Assembly (NCBI GenBank): GCA_030949985.1
Contig: JAUZRX010000051.1
Coordinates: 1 to 64,000, forward strand
Direction of reading: 5' to 3'
DNA from: Acidobacteriota bacterium
Lineage (GTDB): Bacteria; Acidobacteriota; Polarisedimenticolia; J045
Length of the DNA: 64,000 nucleotides
Below are positions 18,193 to 28,963 of this stretch, one piece after another. Numbering within the stretch: position 1 is the stretch's first letter; each line of letters begins with the position of its first letter. The position numbers and the translations under genes are program-made. Under the pieces are notes generated by a model. The model saw nothing but the letters and a program-made list of their open reading frames with translations, did not search any database and had not been told where the DNA came from.

Positions 18193-20750
18193 AGGCCGGC
18201 GGCGGCGGCGGCCATGGCGGCCAGCAGCGCCAGGCTCGCCGCCCGGGAAAAGCGCCCCGGCGAGGGGAGCCTTCCGGGGGCCGTCCACAGGGTCAGGCGG
18301 GAGGCCAGGCGGGGCTGCCGGGTCGCGAGTCGAACGGCGCCGGCCAGGGGGTTGCGATCCCAGGCGGGCAGAAGCCCCGCCAGGGTTTGGGCCTGCTCCG
18401 GTTCGAGGGGTTCGACAGAGAGCAGCGCGTAGCGGCGGGGGCCGTCGAGGGCGGCTTCGGCCAGGACCCGCAGGCCCAGCCGGTCGGCTCCCGCCCGGAG
18501 TCCCACGACCACCAGCCCATCTTCGATATCCGGGGCCTCCGCCTGTCGACCGAGCCGCTCGACCTCCATCCAGCCCCGTTCTCCGGCGCCGGCCGGCGGG
18601 ATCAGCCACCCGGTGGCCAGGGGCCAGCGGCGGGGGACCAGGCCGGCTCCCACGTGCAGGGGCCAGTGTCCCTCGCCTCCGGCGGGAGCCGCCTTTCCCG
18701 GGAACTCCGGGGCTCCGGCCAGGTCCTCCACCAGGCGGCGCAGGGGGCGCTGGGGTCCGGGGCCCACGAGCCGCCAGGGGCGGCGGGCGCCGGTCGGCGT
18801 GGCGGGGCTGCGGGGGAGTGCCACGGGGCGCACCACGCGCACCACCAGCAGGTCCGGCCTGCCGGGCCAGGTGAGCCCGGGCGGAGCGGCGGCGGGGCCC
18901 GCCCAGTACAGCACGCTCGCGGCGGCGCAAGGGGGTCGGGAGAGGGCCTGGTCACCGGGGGGCAGGGCCGCCGCGGCGCCTTCGGGGCCGATCGCGATCC
19001 AGGGCGCCCGGGGATCGGCGGTGGCCAGCACCAGGCAGGCTTCCCCCGGCAGGCTGCGAGCGATTTCCGCCGGGCTCTCCCCCCAGCTCCGGTCGAGCAC
19101 CGACCAGCCGCGGGAGGTGCGGGTGAGATTCTTCAGCAGCCGGGAGGTGGCCGCCGCCACCGGGTGCCCGGCAGCCAGGTCCGCGGCCAGACCGACTCCC
19201 GGCAGGGCCAGGGCCGGCCGGCCTTCCATCTCCTCGATGGGGCGCAGCTCCTCCGGCGCGACGATGCGCGTCAGGTCGGCTTCCTGCAGATCGAGCAGGC
19301 CCTCGGCCACCGCCGCGGAAGCCTCCTCCTCGTCACCGGCCGCCAGGGCCGCGCGGGCGGCGGTCAGGTGCATGGCGGCCAGCAGGCGGCCGGGGGTCGC
19401 CGAGGCCGCCCGGGGCCCCAGCCGACACAGCTCTTGCGCCACGGAAGGTTCGGACCGGTCGAGAGCCCAGGAGGCCCGGAGGATTCGTGCGGCGGCCTCG
19501 AGCCGGGGGTCGCCGCCGGCCGCCAGGCGGCCGAGCGCCCTGTCCAGGATCCGGTGTCCAGGCTCCTCCCCCAGCAGGAAGGCCTGGGCCGTCTCGAGCA
19601 ACGCGGCGCGGTGTACCAGCCCCGCGCCGGCGAGAGAGGCGGCCACCTCCCCCAGGCGGTGGGCGAGGGCCGTTCGATCCGGGCCCCGGCTCGCCGCGGC
19701 GGACAGGGCGAGGGACTGCCCCCGGTCGGCCAGGGCCAGGGCGCCGACGGACCGCGCCTGCAACGGCACGGGCGAGAGGCCCAGGCCGGTCCGGGCGCGG
19801 GTGCGGACGGCTTCGGCCGCGGTCCGCCAGGCTTCCGGCAGCGGCTCTGTCGGCAGACGCTCGAGGGCCCGCAGCGGTCGGCCCCGGGCCAGTTCCAGTT
19901 CGGCCCAGACTACTTGGATCATCGCCTCCAGCCGGCGCGTGTCGCGGGGGGCGACCACGGGGCCGAGGGTTGCCAGCACGCCCCGCGCCGGATCCGGTCG
20001 GTGGGCGGCGATCAGTGCCCGGGCCAGGGCCAGCCGGCCGGGGATTCGGACTTCCGGCACCTGGGGCATGCCCGGCAGGCCCACCGCCAGGGCCGCCGCC
20101 GCGCCGGCTTCCCGAAAGCGGCCATCGGCCCGCAGGCGATCGGCGTGGAGAGTGAGCAGCCATCGACTCTGGGGATAGCGGGAGACCGCCGCCGCCAGAA
20201 CCTCTCCCGCCGCGGCGGGCTGGGCGCAGGCCAGCAGGGTCTCCACCCGCAGGGCGGCGAAATCGGGGTCCTTGCCGATGGCCCGGGCTCGGGCGGCCAT
20301 CCACTCGTGCAACCCCGGGGGATCCGGAGAGGTGCGACAGAGGGGCTCGGCCAGCAGGGGGCTGCGGGCGCCGGCCATGACGGCCGAAAGCAACAGGTTG
20401 TGGGCCTCACGGCGCCGGTCGAAGGCGGCGAGGATCAAGGCGCGCCCTACGCTGGCCCCCACGTCGCGCCGGGTGCGGCGCAGACGCTTGCGGAAGACCT
20501 TGGACCAGCGGGTCGCTTCTTCCGTGCCCTGTTCGAGGGCCATGAGAGCCAGGGAGCGATGGACCGGGATCGAGGCGGGGGCCCGCTCGGCCAGCTCCGC
20601 CAGTTGCTCGAGGGCGGCCGGGGCGTCGCCCGCCAGGTGAGTCCTCAGGGCGCGCACGTAGCGCTCCCGGAGCTCGTCCGGTGCGGCAGGGGTCGGCGCC
20701 GGCAGGCTTGCCAGGAGCCCTGCCAGGATCAGGAGTCTGGGCCCGTTCAC
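18159..20750 (-). CDS. large secreted/membrane-anchored TPR protein
   Basis: About 863 residues. A signal peptide follows the GTG at 20750 (VNGPRLLILAGLLASLPAPTPAA), then many Ala/Leu/Arg-rich helical repeats in TPR style and a C-terminal beta/alpha part. A final membrane helix and basic tail (AASLALLAAMAAAAAGLYLWLRRRRIR) follow. It looks like an extracytoplasmic scaffold anchored at its C-terminus; some such proteins carry a CHAT peptidase domain, but I see no reliable His/Cys pair. The start is uncertain: the frame runs open upstream through a region with no good ribosome site, so an earlier start cannot be excluded. Confidence 0.6.
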   Translation of the reverse strand: MNGPRLLILAGLLASLPAPTPAAPDELRERYVRALRTHLAGDAPAALEQLAELAERAPASIPVHRSLALMALEQGTEEATRWSKVFRKRLRRTRRDVGASVGRALILAAFDRRREAHNLLLSAVMAGARSPLLAEPLCRTSPDPPGLHEWMAARARAIGKDPDFAALRVETLLACAQPAAAGEVLAAAVSRYPQSRWLLTLHADRLRADGRFREAGAAAALAVGLPGMPQVPEVRIPGRLALARALIAAHRPDPARGVLATLGPVVAPRDTRRLEAMIQVVWAELELARGRPLRALERLPTEPLPEAWRTAAEAVRTRARTGLGLSPVPLQARSVGALALADRGQSLALSAAASRGPDRTALAHRLGEVAASLAGAGLVHRAALLETAQAFLLGEEPGHRILDRALGRLAAGGDPRLEAAARILRASWALDRSEPSVAQELCRLGPRAASATPGRLLAAMHLTAARAALAAGDEEEASAAVAEGLLDLQEADLTRIVAPEELRPIEEMEGRPALALPGVGLAADLAAGHPVAAATSRLLKNLTRTSRGWSVLDRSWGESPAEIARSLPGEACLVLATADPRAPWIAIGPEGAAAALPPGDQALSRPPCAAASVLYWAGPAAAPPGLTWPGRPDLLVVRVVRPVALPRSPATPTGARRPWRLVGPGPQRPLRRLVEDLAGAPEFPGKAAPAGGEGHWPLHVGAGLVPRRWPLATGWLIPPAGAGERGWMEVERLGRQAEAPDIEDGLVVVGLRAGADRLGLRVLAEAALDGPRRYALLSVEPLEPEQAQTLAGLLPAWDRNPLAGAVRLATRQPRLASRLTLWTAPGRLPSPGRFSRAASLALLAAMAAAAAGLYLWLRRRRIR

Positions 20751-21104
20751 GGCGGTGCATTCTACCCGGCTTCGCCCGATGGCTGCGGCGGGCCGGTCGG
20801 GGGGAGGCCCGGAAAAGTGGCGCGGCTGAAGGCTCCAGAGCTGAAAACAGCATTCTCGGGAGGTCAGTCGACGTGGGGGCCAGAGCCCGCGCCGCGCCTG
20901 GGCAGAGAGACGGACGCGGGAAGGAGCGCCGGCGTCCAGGAAAAAATGTCCCATGAATTTCGGCGCCCGGAAAGACCAGGCGGGTCTTCTCGCTGTAAAA
21001 AAACCGCGGTCAAGTTTTTGTATGTATTCGGTTTAGCTTCGGTTCGGGATCGCCTCGGCGCTGGGAGGCCGCGCCGGCCGGGGGATTCCACCGATGACGA
21101 AAAT
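20751..21104. promoter_or_regulatory. A+T-enriched intergenic region upstream of the TPR protein gene
   Basis: No gene is recognisable. The middle (about 20938-21040) is noticeably richer in A and T than its surroundings. It contains an AAGACC/GGTCTT hairpin at 20972-20988 and a TTGACC read on the minus strand next to a run of T. It probably holds the promoter and leader of the TPR gene and the end of the KAS III transcript. No convincing -10 partner was found. Confidence 0.4.
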
Positions 21105-22112
21105 TCAGTCGACCCTCAGGGCCATCCCGCTCCAGGTCAGCCCGGCGCCGAAGGCCACGAGCAGAATCACGTCTCCCGACCGGACTCGACCGGATTCGAC
21201 CAGCTCGGTCAGGGCCAGCGGCACCGAGGTGGAAGCGGTGTTGCCGTAGTTCTCGATGTTGATCACCCAGCGTTCGGGTGGGATGGCGCTGCGGCCGATC
21301 ATCGACGTCAGCATCCGCAGGTTGGCCTGGTGGGGGATCAGCCAGGAAACCTCGGTGGGGTGGATACCGGCCCGCTCGCAGAGTTCGTCCATCACCCGCA
21401 TGCCCCGGTCGACGCCGAAGCGGAAGACGGCTCGCCCGTCCATCTCCACGGAGGGCGCGGCTTCGTGCCGCACCCCGTTGAGCATCGGGGGGTGCACCGA
21501 CCCGCCCGCCGCGACCCGGAAGAGATCGGCGCCGGAGCCGTCGGCACCCAACAGGTTGGCCAGAACGGTCCAGCCGGTCCCCCGCCCCCCCTGGGTCTCG
21601 AGCACGAGAGCCGAGGCTCCATCGCCGAAAACCAGGCGGGTCTTGGGATCGTCCGGGCGAATGTACTTGGTCGTCACGTCCGCGGTGACGACCAGGATGC
21701 GCCGGAAGCTACCCGAGGCGAGCAGGGCGGAGGCGGTCATCAGGGCTGTCACGCCGCCGGAACAGGCCCCGTTGATGTCGAACGCACCCGCCCGGTGGGC
21801 CCCGATGCGGTGGGCCAGCGCGGGGCCCGTGGGGCAGAGGAGGTGGTCGGGGGTGTAGGTGGAGAGCAGGACCAGGTCCAGTTCCTCGGCGGGGAGTTCG
21901 GCCCGCTCGAGGGCCTGGACGGCGGCCTGGGCTCCCAGGCTGGAGGCCGTGTCCCGTGTCGAGGCGATCCGTCGCTGTTCGATGCCGGTGCGGTCGCGGA
22001 TCGATCGTGGATCGGTTCGTAGGGCGCGCCCCAGTTCCTCGTTGGAAAGCCTGCGCTGCGGAAGTGCCTTGCCCACACCGCGCAAGGCGAAATGCGAGAG
22101 TTCCCGCTCCAT
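21105..22112 (-). CDS. beta-ketoacyl-ACP synthase III (KAS III, FabH-like)
   Basis: 335 residues, cytosolic. The Cys-His-Asn triad is visible: DINGACSGGVTAL (Cys), IPHQANLRMLTSM (His in the HQANxR motif) and ENYGNTASTSVPLAL (Asn). Initiating condensation of acyl-CoA with malonyl-ACP is the classical role; related enzymes acylate secondary metabolites, so the substrate is not certain. Start given at MERELSHF; in-frame ATGs with decent ribosome sites also exist at 22127 and 22139. It stands alone rather than in a fab cluster, which weakens a housekeeping assignment. Confidence 0.85.
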   Translation of the reverse strand: MERELSHFALRGVGKALPQRRLSNEELGRALRTDPRSIRDRTGIEQRRIASTRDTASSLGAQAAVQALERAELPAEELDLVLLSTYTPDHLLCPTGPALAHRIGAHRAGAFDINGACSGGVTALMTASALLASGSFRRILVVTADVTTKYIRPDDPKTRLVFGDGASALVLETQGGRGTGWTVLANLLGADGSGADLFRVAAGGSVHPPMLNGVRHEAAPSVEMDGRAVFRFGVDRGMRVMDELCERAGIHPTEVSWLIPHQANLRMLTSMIGRSAIPPERWVINIENYGNTASTSVPLALTELVESGRVRSGDVILLVAFGAGLTWSGMALRVD

Positions 22113-22265
22113 GGCCCGACCCCTCATCTTGTCCGACATCTGGCCCCCAAGAGGTACGGTGGACGGGCCTCCCATGCAACCGGGTGCGTGCCGGGGACGT
22201 TGTAGTAGGGTACGGCACAGGCACCCCCCCGCCCACCGCCATCACCGTTCTCTTCGGAGACCAGC

Positions 22266-23549
22266 TTGACGGGTCAGCCCCTACTCCGCATCCACACCTG
22301 GCCCACCGGCCGGGTGCTCCGCCGGGTGGTTCACCCTGTGCGCGGGTTCCTGTTGTGGTTCGTCGGCGCCGCGCTGGCGGGGGCGGTTTTCGGTCTGACG
22401 GTGGAACTGCTATCCCACACCGTGGCGGGCCAGCCCATCCAGTGGTCGCTGGTCTGGCAGTACATCCTGGCGGTGGAGATGATCGTCTTGACCGCGGTGG
22501 TCGGGGCGCGCCACGCCTTTCCCCACTTCGAGCACCTGCCGGTCCTGCTGCACTACGGCATGATCGTCCTGACCCTGTTGGGCGGTGCGTTGCTCGCGGG
22601 GCTGATTTCCCTGGCCACCCGGCCGGGGATCATCTTCACCCGGCCCCTGGCCTTTTTCGCCCTGGTCGCGGTCAATACCCTGTTGGCGGTGATGCTCTCC
22701 GTCGCTCTGATCGCCTGGGATTCCCTCAAGCGCTCCCTCGAGCGGGCCTGGGAAGAACTGCGGGTCAAGGAAGCTTTCGAAAGGGAAATGGCCCTGGCCC
22801 GGGAGGTGCAACAGGAGCTGCTGCCGGAGGCCTCTCCCCGGATCGCCGGGCTGGATATCGCCTTCACCTGTCGCCCGGCCGCCGCGGTGGGGGGAGACAG
22901 CATCGATTTTCTCGAGTTGCCGGAAGGCCGGCTCGGCCTGGTGGTCGGTGACGTGGTGGGCAAGGGCATCGCCGCGGCCCTTTTGATGGCCAACCTCCAG
23001 TCGCTGGTGCGGGCGCTGGCCCCGGGGGAGCCCTCCCCGGCCCGCCTCCATCAACGCCTGTCCGCCGCCCTGGGGCGGCGCGGCCGACCCGGTCGTTTCG
23101 TGACCCTGGCGTGCGTCTACCTCGACCCCGCCACGGGAGACCTGCGTTACAGCCTGGCCGGTCATCATCCTCCGCTGGTGGTGGGACCCGCGGGGGTGCG
23201 CGAACTGGACCGGGGGGGGCTGCCCCTGGGCATCACCGACCTGGTGGCGTACCGGGAGGGGACCGACCGGCTGGCTCCCGGGGAGACCCTGCTGCTGTTC
23301 ACCGACGGCCTGGTGGAAGCGCCGCCGGAGAGCGGCGCCGACGAGGAGTTCGGCAAACAGCGGCTGATGGATCTGGCCCGGCGCCATCACGAACAGGGAG
23401 CCGAGGCGCTGCTCGAGCGGGTGCTCGAAGCCCTTGCCGCCTGGGTCGGGGACAAGCCTGCGGCGGACGACACCACCGTGCTCGTCGTGCGCCGTTCCGG
23501 GGCCGCCGTTCTCCCCGGGGAGGGACCCGATGACCAGCCTGCGGGATGA
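22266..23549 (+). CDS. membrane SpoIIE/RsbU-type PP2C serine phosphatase
   Basis: 427 residues. The N-terminal half contains four hydrophobic helices (about residues 25-165), then a linker helix (LERAWEELRVKEAFEREMALAREVQQELLPE). The SpoIIE-type PP2C domain follows, with AAVGGDSIDFLEL, GDVVGKGIAAALLMA and LLLFTDGLVEA, which hold the metal-binding Asp residues. RsbU-like enzymes dephosphorylate anti-anti-sigma factors. The start is a TTG at 22266 with GGAG upstream. The 3' end overlaps the histidine kinase gene by 20 bp, so the proteins are co-expressed; no RsbV/RsbW-type genes are seen nearby. Confidence 0.83.
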   Translation: MTGQPLLRIHTWPTGRVLRRVVHPVRGFLLWFVGAALAGAVFGLTVELLSHTVAGQPIQWSLVWQYILAVEMIVLTAVVGARHAFPHFEHLPVLLHYGMIVLTLLGGALLAGLISLATRPGIIFTRPLAFFALVAVNTLLAVMLSVALIAWDSLKRSLERAWEELRVKEAFEREMALAREVQQELLPEASPRIAGLDIAFTCRPAAAVGGDSIDFLELPEGRLGLVVGDVVGKGIAAALLMANLQSLVRALAPGEPSPARLHQRLSAALGRRGRPGRFVTLACVYLDPATGDLRYSLAGHHPPLVVGPAGVRELDRGGLPLGITDLVAYREGTDRLAPGETLLLFTDGLVEAPPESGADEEFGKQRLMDLARRHHEQGAEALLERVLEALAAWVGDKPAADDTTVLVVRRSGAAVLPGEGPDDQPAG

Positions 23550-24639
23550 GATCGGTTCGGGGCGGGGTGCCGGCGACGGCCTGCTGGCGCGGATGAGCGT
23601 GGAGCTGATCCTGGGCGGCGGCTTCGGCGGGGGCATCGGGGCCCTCAACGCGGTGCTGGCCTCGGTGCTGGAAAAGGGGAGGGTCGAGGCTCCGCTGCTG
23701 GTGCTGGGAGTGATCAGCGGTCTGGTCACCGGGGTGGTGGCCGTGGTCACGGGCCGCGAGGTGCTGCCGCGCCTGGTGGGTTACTCGTTTCCGGTGCGGG
23801 CCGCGCTGATGGTGCTCAGCCTGGTCGGCGGCGCGTTCGCGGCCACCTTGCTCGGCTTCTGGATTTATCCCTGGTACGTGATCCGCAGCGTTCGCAGCGT
23901 GATTCTCGTCGGTTCGATCAACGGTCTTTTGGCCCTGGTGGCCGGGGCGCTGGTCTTCGTCTACGAGGACCTGGTCCGCCGGCTCGATCGCACCCGGGCG
24001 ATGCTGGCCGCCGAGCGGGTGGCCCAGGCCCAGGCCCGCGAGCGGGCGGCCCGGGCCGAACTCCAGGCCCTGCAAGCCCGGATCAACCCCCACTTCTTTT
24101 TCAACGCGCTCAACACGGCCACGGCTTACGTCTCGGAAGATCCAGCTTACGCCGAGCATCTTCTCGAGCGTTTCGCGGGCCTGTTCCGCTACGCGTTCCG
24201 CCGGGGCAGCCAGCGGGCCGTTCGACTCGACGAGGAAATGGCTTTCATTCGCGACTACCTGGAGATCGAGCAGGCCCGCTTCGGCGACAAGCTGCGCTTC
24301 GAGGTCGATTACGACGCGTCACTCGCCTCGCGAACCCTGCCGCCGCTGATTCTCCAGCCCCTGGTGGAGAACGCCGTGTTGCACGGTCGTGACCCGGAGA
24401 CCGGCGAGGGCCGGGTCCTCGTTCGCGCCGAGGAGGGACGGGCGGGAAGCCTGGTGCTGGAAGTCCGCGACGAAGGACCCGGTCCCGGGGCTGTCGACGG
24501 CCAGTGGCCACAGGGCCATGCTCTCGAGAACGTGGCCTCCCGCGTCGACGCCTTCTGCGGGGGTCGGCTGGTCGTGGGCCCCGCCGCGCCGGGCCCGGGG
24601 ACCACCGCCCGCATCGTGTTGACCAGCCAAGGAGACTGA
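23530..24639 (+). CDS. LytS/YehU-type membrane sensor histidine kinase
   Basis: 369 residues. Four to five hydrophobic helices (residues about 22-150) lead via a coiled-coil linker into a HisKA_7TM/LytS-type kinase: RINPHFFFNALNT (phosphorylated His), PLILQPLVENAVLHG (N box) and DEGPGPG (G1 box). The second Gly-rich box is weakened to GHALENVASRV, where relatives have GIGLxNV. ATG 23530 overlaps the phosphatase gene; the response regulator starts three bp after its stop. The pair is probably a LytS/LytTR two-component system. Confidence 0.88.
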   Translation: MTSLRDEIGSGRGAGDGLLARMSVELILGGGFGGGIGALNAVLASVLEKGRVEAPLLVLGVISGLVTGVVAVVTGREVLPRLVGYSFPVRAALMVLSLVGGAFAATLLGFWIYPWYVIRSVRSVILVGSINGLLALVAGALVFVYEDLVRRLDRTRAMLAAERVAQAQARERAARAELQALQARINPHFFFNALNTATAYVSEDPAYAEHLLERFAGLFRYAFRRGSQRAVRLDEEMAFIRDYLEIEQARFGDKLRFEVDYDASLASRTLPPLILQPLVENAVLHGRDPETGEGRVLVRAEEGRAGSLVLEVRDEGPGPGAVDGQWPQGHALENVASRVDAFCGGRLVVGPAAPGPGTTARIVLTSQGD

Positions 24640-24642
24640 CCG

Positions 24643-25386
24643 ATGACGCTGAAAACCCTGATCGTCGAAGATGAGCCGCCGGCCCGGAGGCGGCTGAGGC
24701 GGTTGCTCGAGGAGACCGGACGCGTGGACGTGCTGGCCGAGGCGGACACGGTGCGCGACGCCGTGACCAAGATCCGCCATCACGACCCCCAGGTGGTCTT
24801 CCTCGACATCCGGATTCCCGGTGGCGAGGGCTTCGACGTGCTCGAGCGTCTCGAAACCCTGCCGCTGGTGGTCTTCGTCACCGCCTACGACGATTTCGCC
24901 GTGCGCGCCTTCGAACGGGATGCCGTGGACTACCTGGTCAAGCCGGTCACCTCCGATCGCCTGGTGGAAGCCCTGGACCGGGTCGAGCGGCGCCTCGAAA
25001 GGGAGCAGGTCCAGGCGGGGATTCCCGGGATGCTGGCCCAGCGGCCGGGCATGCCGCCGCGGATCGTCGCCCGTCGCCGGGGCCGGATCGTGCTCCTCGC
25101 GCCGGAAGAGGTCAGTCACGTCAGTGCGGACCACACCCTGGTCTTCGCCTGGAAGCAAGGTCACTCCTACCTGGTACCGCGCACCCTGCAGAGCCTGGAA
25201 GAGGAACTCACCCCTTTGGGGTTCCGGCGGACCCACCGCTCGGTGCTGGTCAACCTCGCCGCCATTGCCGCGGTGCGTCCCGCGGAATCCGGCAACTTCC
25301 TGCTCGAACTCAGCGATGGCCAGGGGACTCGTGTCCCTCTCAGCCGCCGCCGGGCCCGGGCGCTGCGAGAGGAGATCGGGTTTTGA
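24643..25386 (+). CDS. LytTR-family response regulator
   Basis: 247 residues. Receiver domain (1-120) with IVEDEPPARRRL, phospho-acceptor VVFLDIRIPGGEGF, VTAYDDFAVRAF and the Lys of YLVKPVTSDRL. The LytTR DNA-binding domain (about 133-247) shows RGRIVLLAPEEVSHVSADHTLVF, FRRTHRSVLVNLAAI and VPLSRRRARALREEI. Regulators of this type bind short direct repeats upstream of targets. It forms an operon with the adjacent histidine kinase. The gene at 25514 is a candidate target by position. Confidence 0.9.
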   Translation: MTLKTLIVEDEPPARRRLRRLLEETGRVDVLAEADTVRDAVTKIRHHDPQVVFLDIRIPGGEGFDVLERLETLPLVVFVTAYDDFAVRAFERDAVDYLVKPVTSDRLVEALDRVERRLEREQVQAGIPGMLAQRPGMPPRIVARRRGRIVLLAPEEVSHVSADHTLVFAWKQGHSYLVPRTLQSLEEELTPLGFRRTHRSVLVNLAAIAAVRPAESGNFLLELSDGQGTRVPLSRRRARALREEIGF

Positions 25387-25513
25387 GCGCTGTTCGCCGT
25401 GCACCGCTCGTCGGGCGGGGACGACCGCTGGTGGTCGAAGCGGCGACCGCTCGCCACTGGGGAGGGGCAGTGGAACGGCCAAGGTGCTTTGTTGGACAAG
25501 GGACTTTCCTCTG

Positions 25514-26758
25514 ATGCGCCATTTTCCGGAGCGAGTGCGACGACCGATGAGAAACCGCCCCGTCATCGCGATGCTGGCGACCGTGCTGGCGGTCCTGGCC
25601 GGCATCTCCGCGGCCGAGGCGGAAGAGTGCGCCGATCGGGTGATGCGGCTGGGGACCACGCGGTTCGTCCAGGCGAGCAGGCTGCTGGTGGAGAGCGACC
25701 GGGTCGATGTGGGCGACACCTACGCTTTTTCCGGTGATACCACGATTCGGGGCGTCGTCGAGGGGGACCTGTCGGTCCTGACCCCCGAGCTCGATATCGG
25801 CGGCAGGGTCAGCGGCGATCTCAACGTTTGCGCCCGCCACGTCGAAATCGACGGTGAGGTGGCCGATGACGTGCGGGTCTTCAGCGAGTCGTTGAGGGTC
25901 GGAGGGCGGGTCGCCGGAGACCTGCTGGCCTTTGTCGGCAGCTTCTATCTCGAGCCCGCCGGCTCCGCACTCGGCGGGCTGTTGATCTACTCGGCCGATG
26001 TCTCGCTCGAAGGCGATGTGGCCGGCCCCGTGCGGATCTACGGGGCCGCCGTCCGTCTTTCGGGGAGCTTCGGTGCCGATGTCTGGGTCGAGTGCGACGA
26101 ACTGACCCTCGAGCCGGGCGTCCATATCGCCGGGGACCTGGTCTACAAGGCGCGCAACACGGTGGCCCCCCCCGCGGGGAGCGTGGACGGCGAGATCCGG
26201 CAGGTGGAGATGACTCCCGAGGAGTTGGCGGAGGAGGACGGCGGCAACTCCTTCCTCGCGTTCTCGCCGGCGGCGCGGGTGACGTTCCACGTCTACCTGG
26301 CCTTCGTCGCCCTGCTCGGCGGCCTGCTCCTGGTGCTTTTCTTCCGCCCCTTCGTGGACGGGTCGCTGGCCCATGCCGGGGGCGCCACGCTGCTCGTTTC
26401 GAGCTTCGGCGTCGGCCTGGTCTGCCTGCTGGTGGCCCTCGTGCTCTCTCTGCTCTGCCTGATCGTCCTGCCGCTGAGCCTGGGACTGCTCTCGGCTCTC
26501 GGTGCGTTGATCTACTTCGGCTCGCTGCTGGGCAAGATGATCGCCGGCCAGATGCTGCTGCGTCCCCTGCTGCGCGGCGAAGGGCACCCGGCGTTGGCCC
26601 TGGTGGTGGGGGTGGGAGCGTTCTTCGTGGTCGATTTCATTCCCGTGGCGGGCGAGCTGCTCTGGCTGTTCTTCACCATCGCCGGCATGGGAGCGGCGTT
26701 GCACCAGCTCCGGTGCTCGATGCCCGCCCCGCAAGCCTCCAGCGCCCCCGCCGAGTAA
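25514..26758 (+). CDS. bactofilin-like/polymer-forming membrane protein
   Basis: 414 residues. Signal peptide (VIAMLATVLAVLAGISAAEA), then about 170 residues of repeated short beta turns of the polymer-forming cytoskeletal type (GVVEGDLSVLTPELDIGGRVSGDLNVCARHVEIDGEVADDVRV...). The C-terminus has four or more membrane helices (ARVTFHVYLAFVALLGGLLLVLFF onwards). Unlike cytosolic bactofilins the beta part would be extracytoplasmic. Start ATG at 25514 has an AAGGGA site; 25547 is an alternative. The 127-bp gap from the LytTR gene leaves room for its own promoter. Confidence 0.72.
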   Translation: MRHFPERVRRPMRNRPVIAMLATVLAVLAGISAAEAEECADRVMRLGTTRFVQASRLLVESDRVDVGDTYAFSGDTTIRGVVEGDLSVLTPELDIGGRVSGDLNVCARHVEIDGEVADDVRVFSESLRVGGRVAGDLLAFVGSFYLEPAGSALGGLLIYSADVSLEGDVAGPVRIYGAAVRLSGSFGADVWVECDELTLEPGVHIAGDLVYKARNTVAPPAGSVDGEIRQVEMTPEELAEEDGGNSFLAFSPAARVTFHVYLAFVALLGGLLLVLFFRPFVDGSLAHAGGATLLVSSFGVGLVCLLVALVLSLLCLIVLPLSLGLLSALGALIYFGSLLGKMIAGQMLLRPLLRGEGHPALALVVGVGAFFVVDFIPVAGELLWLFFTIAGMGAALHQLRCSMPAPQASSAPAE

Positions 26759-26768
26759 TCTTGGGGCC

Positions 26769-28745
<1,977 letters not shown>

Positions 28746-28762
28746 CCCTGCCGGGAGGGGGG

Positions 28763-28781
28763 GCGGGACGGCCCGCTTCTT
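28763..28781 (+). terminator. probable Rho-independent terminator
   Basis: A GCGGG/CCCGC stem with a 4-base loop, followed by TTCTT, lies 18 bp past the ABC-F stop codon. The stem is short and the U-rich tail is interrupted, so confidence is moderate. Confidence 0.4.
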
Positions 28782-28833
28782 GCAACAATGGGGGGCCAAG
28801 CGCGTGTCCGGGAACATTCGCGGCCACCCGGGA

Positions 28834-28863
28834 TTGCCAGCTTCGTCCGCCGCCCCCTAGATT
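28834..28863 (+). promoter_or_regulatory. sigma-70-like promoter candidate
   Basis: TTGCCA at 28834-28839 and TAGATT at 28858-28863 are separated by 18 bp and lie about 100 bp ahead of the beta-barrel gene start. The match is moderate. Confidence 0.3.
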
Positions 28864-28963
28864 GGGTGGTGGAGGAGGGCCCGGGCCGGCGGTCGAGTTC
28901 CGGTGCCGCCCGACCTGTCTCGCCCGGAGCCCGTGGCGACGGACGAGATCGCGGAGATGAGTG

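Noticed and set aside
18159-20750. A CHAT caspase-like domain in the C-terminal half of the TPR protein.
   Set aside because: No clear His and Cys dyad could be seen. The presence of TPRs and a domain with a strand pattern is not enough.
20951-21040. A Rho-independent terminator at the T-run near 21000 on the minus strand.
   Set aside because: The T-run comes before the hairpin in the direction of transcription, so it does not fit a standard terminator.
17625-22022. A 1,465-codon plus-strand frame across the SDR, TPR and KAS III genes.
   Set aside because: It is Gly/Pro/Arg-rich with no motifs and conflicts with three well-supported genes.
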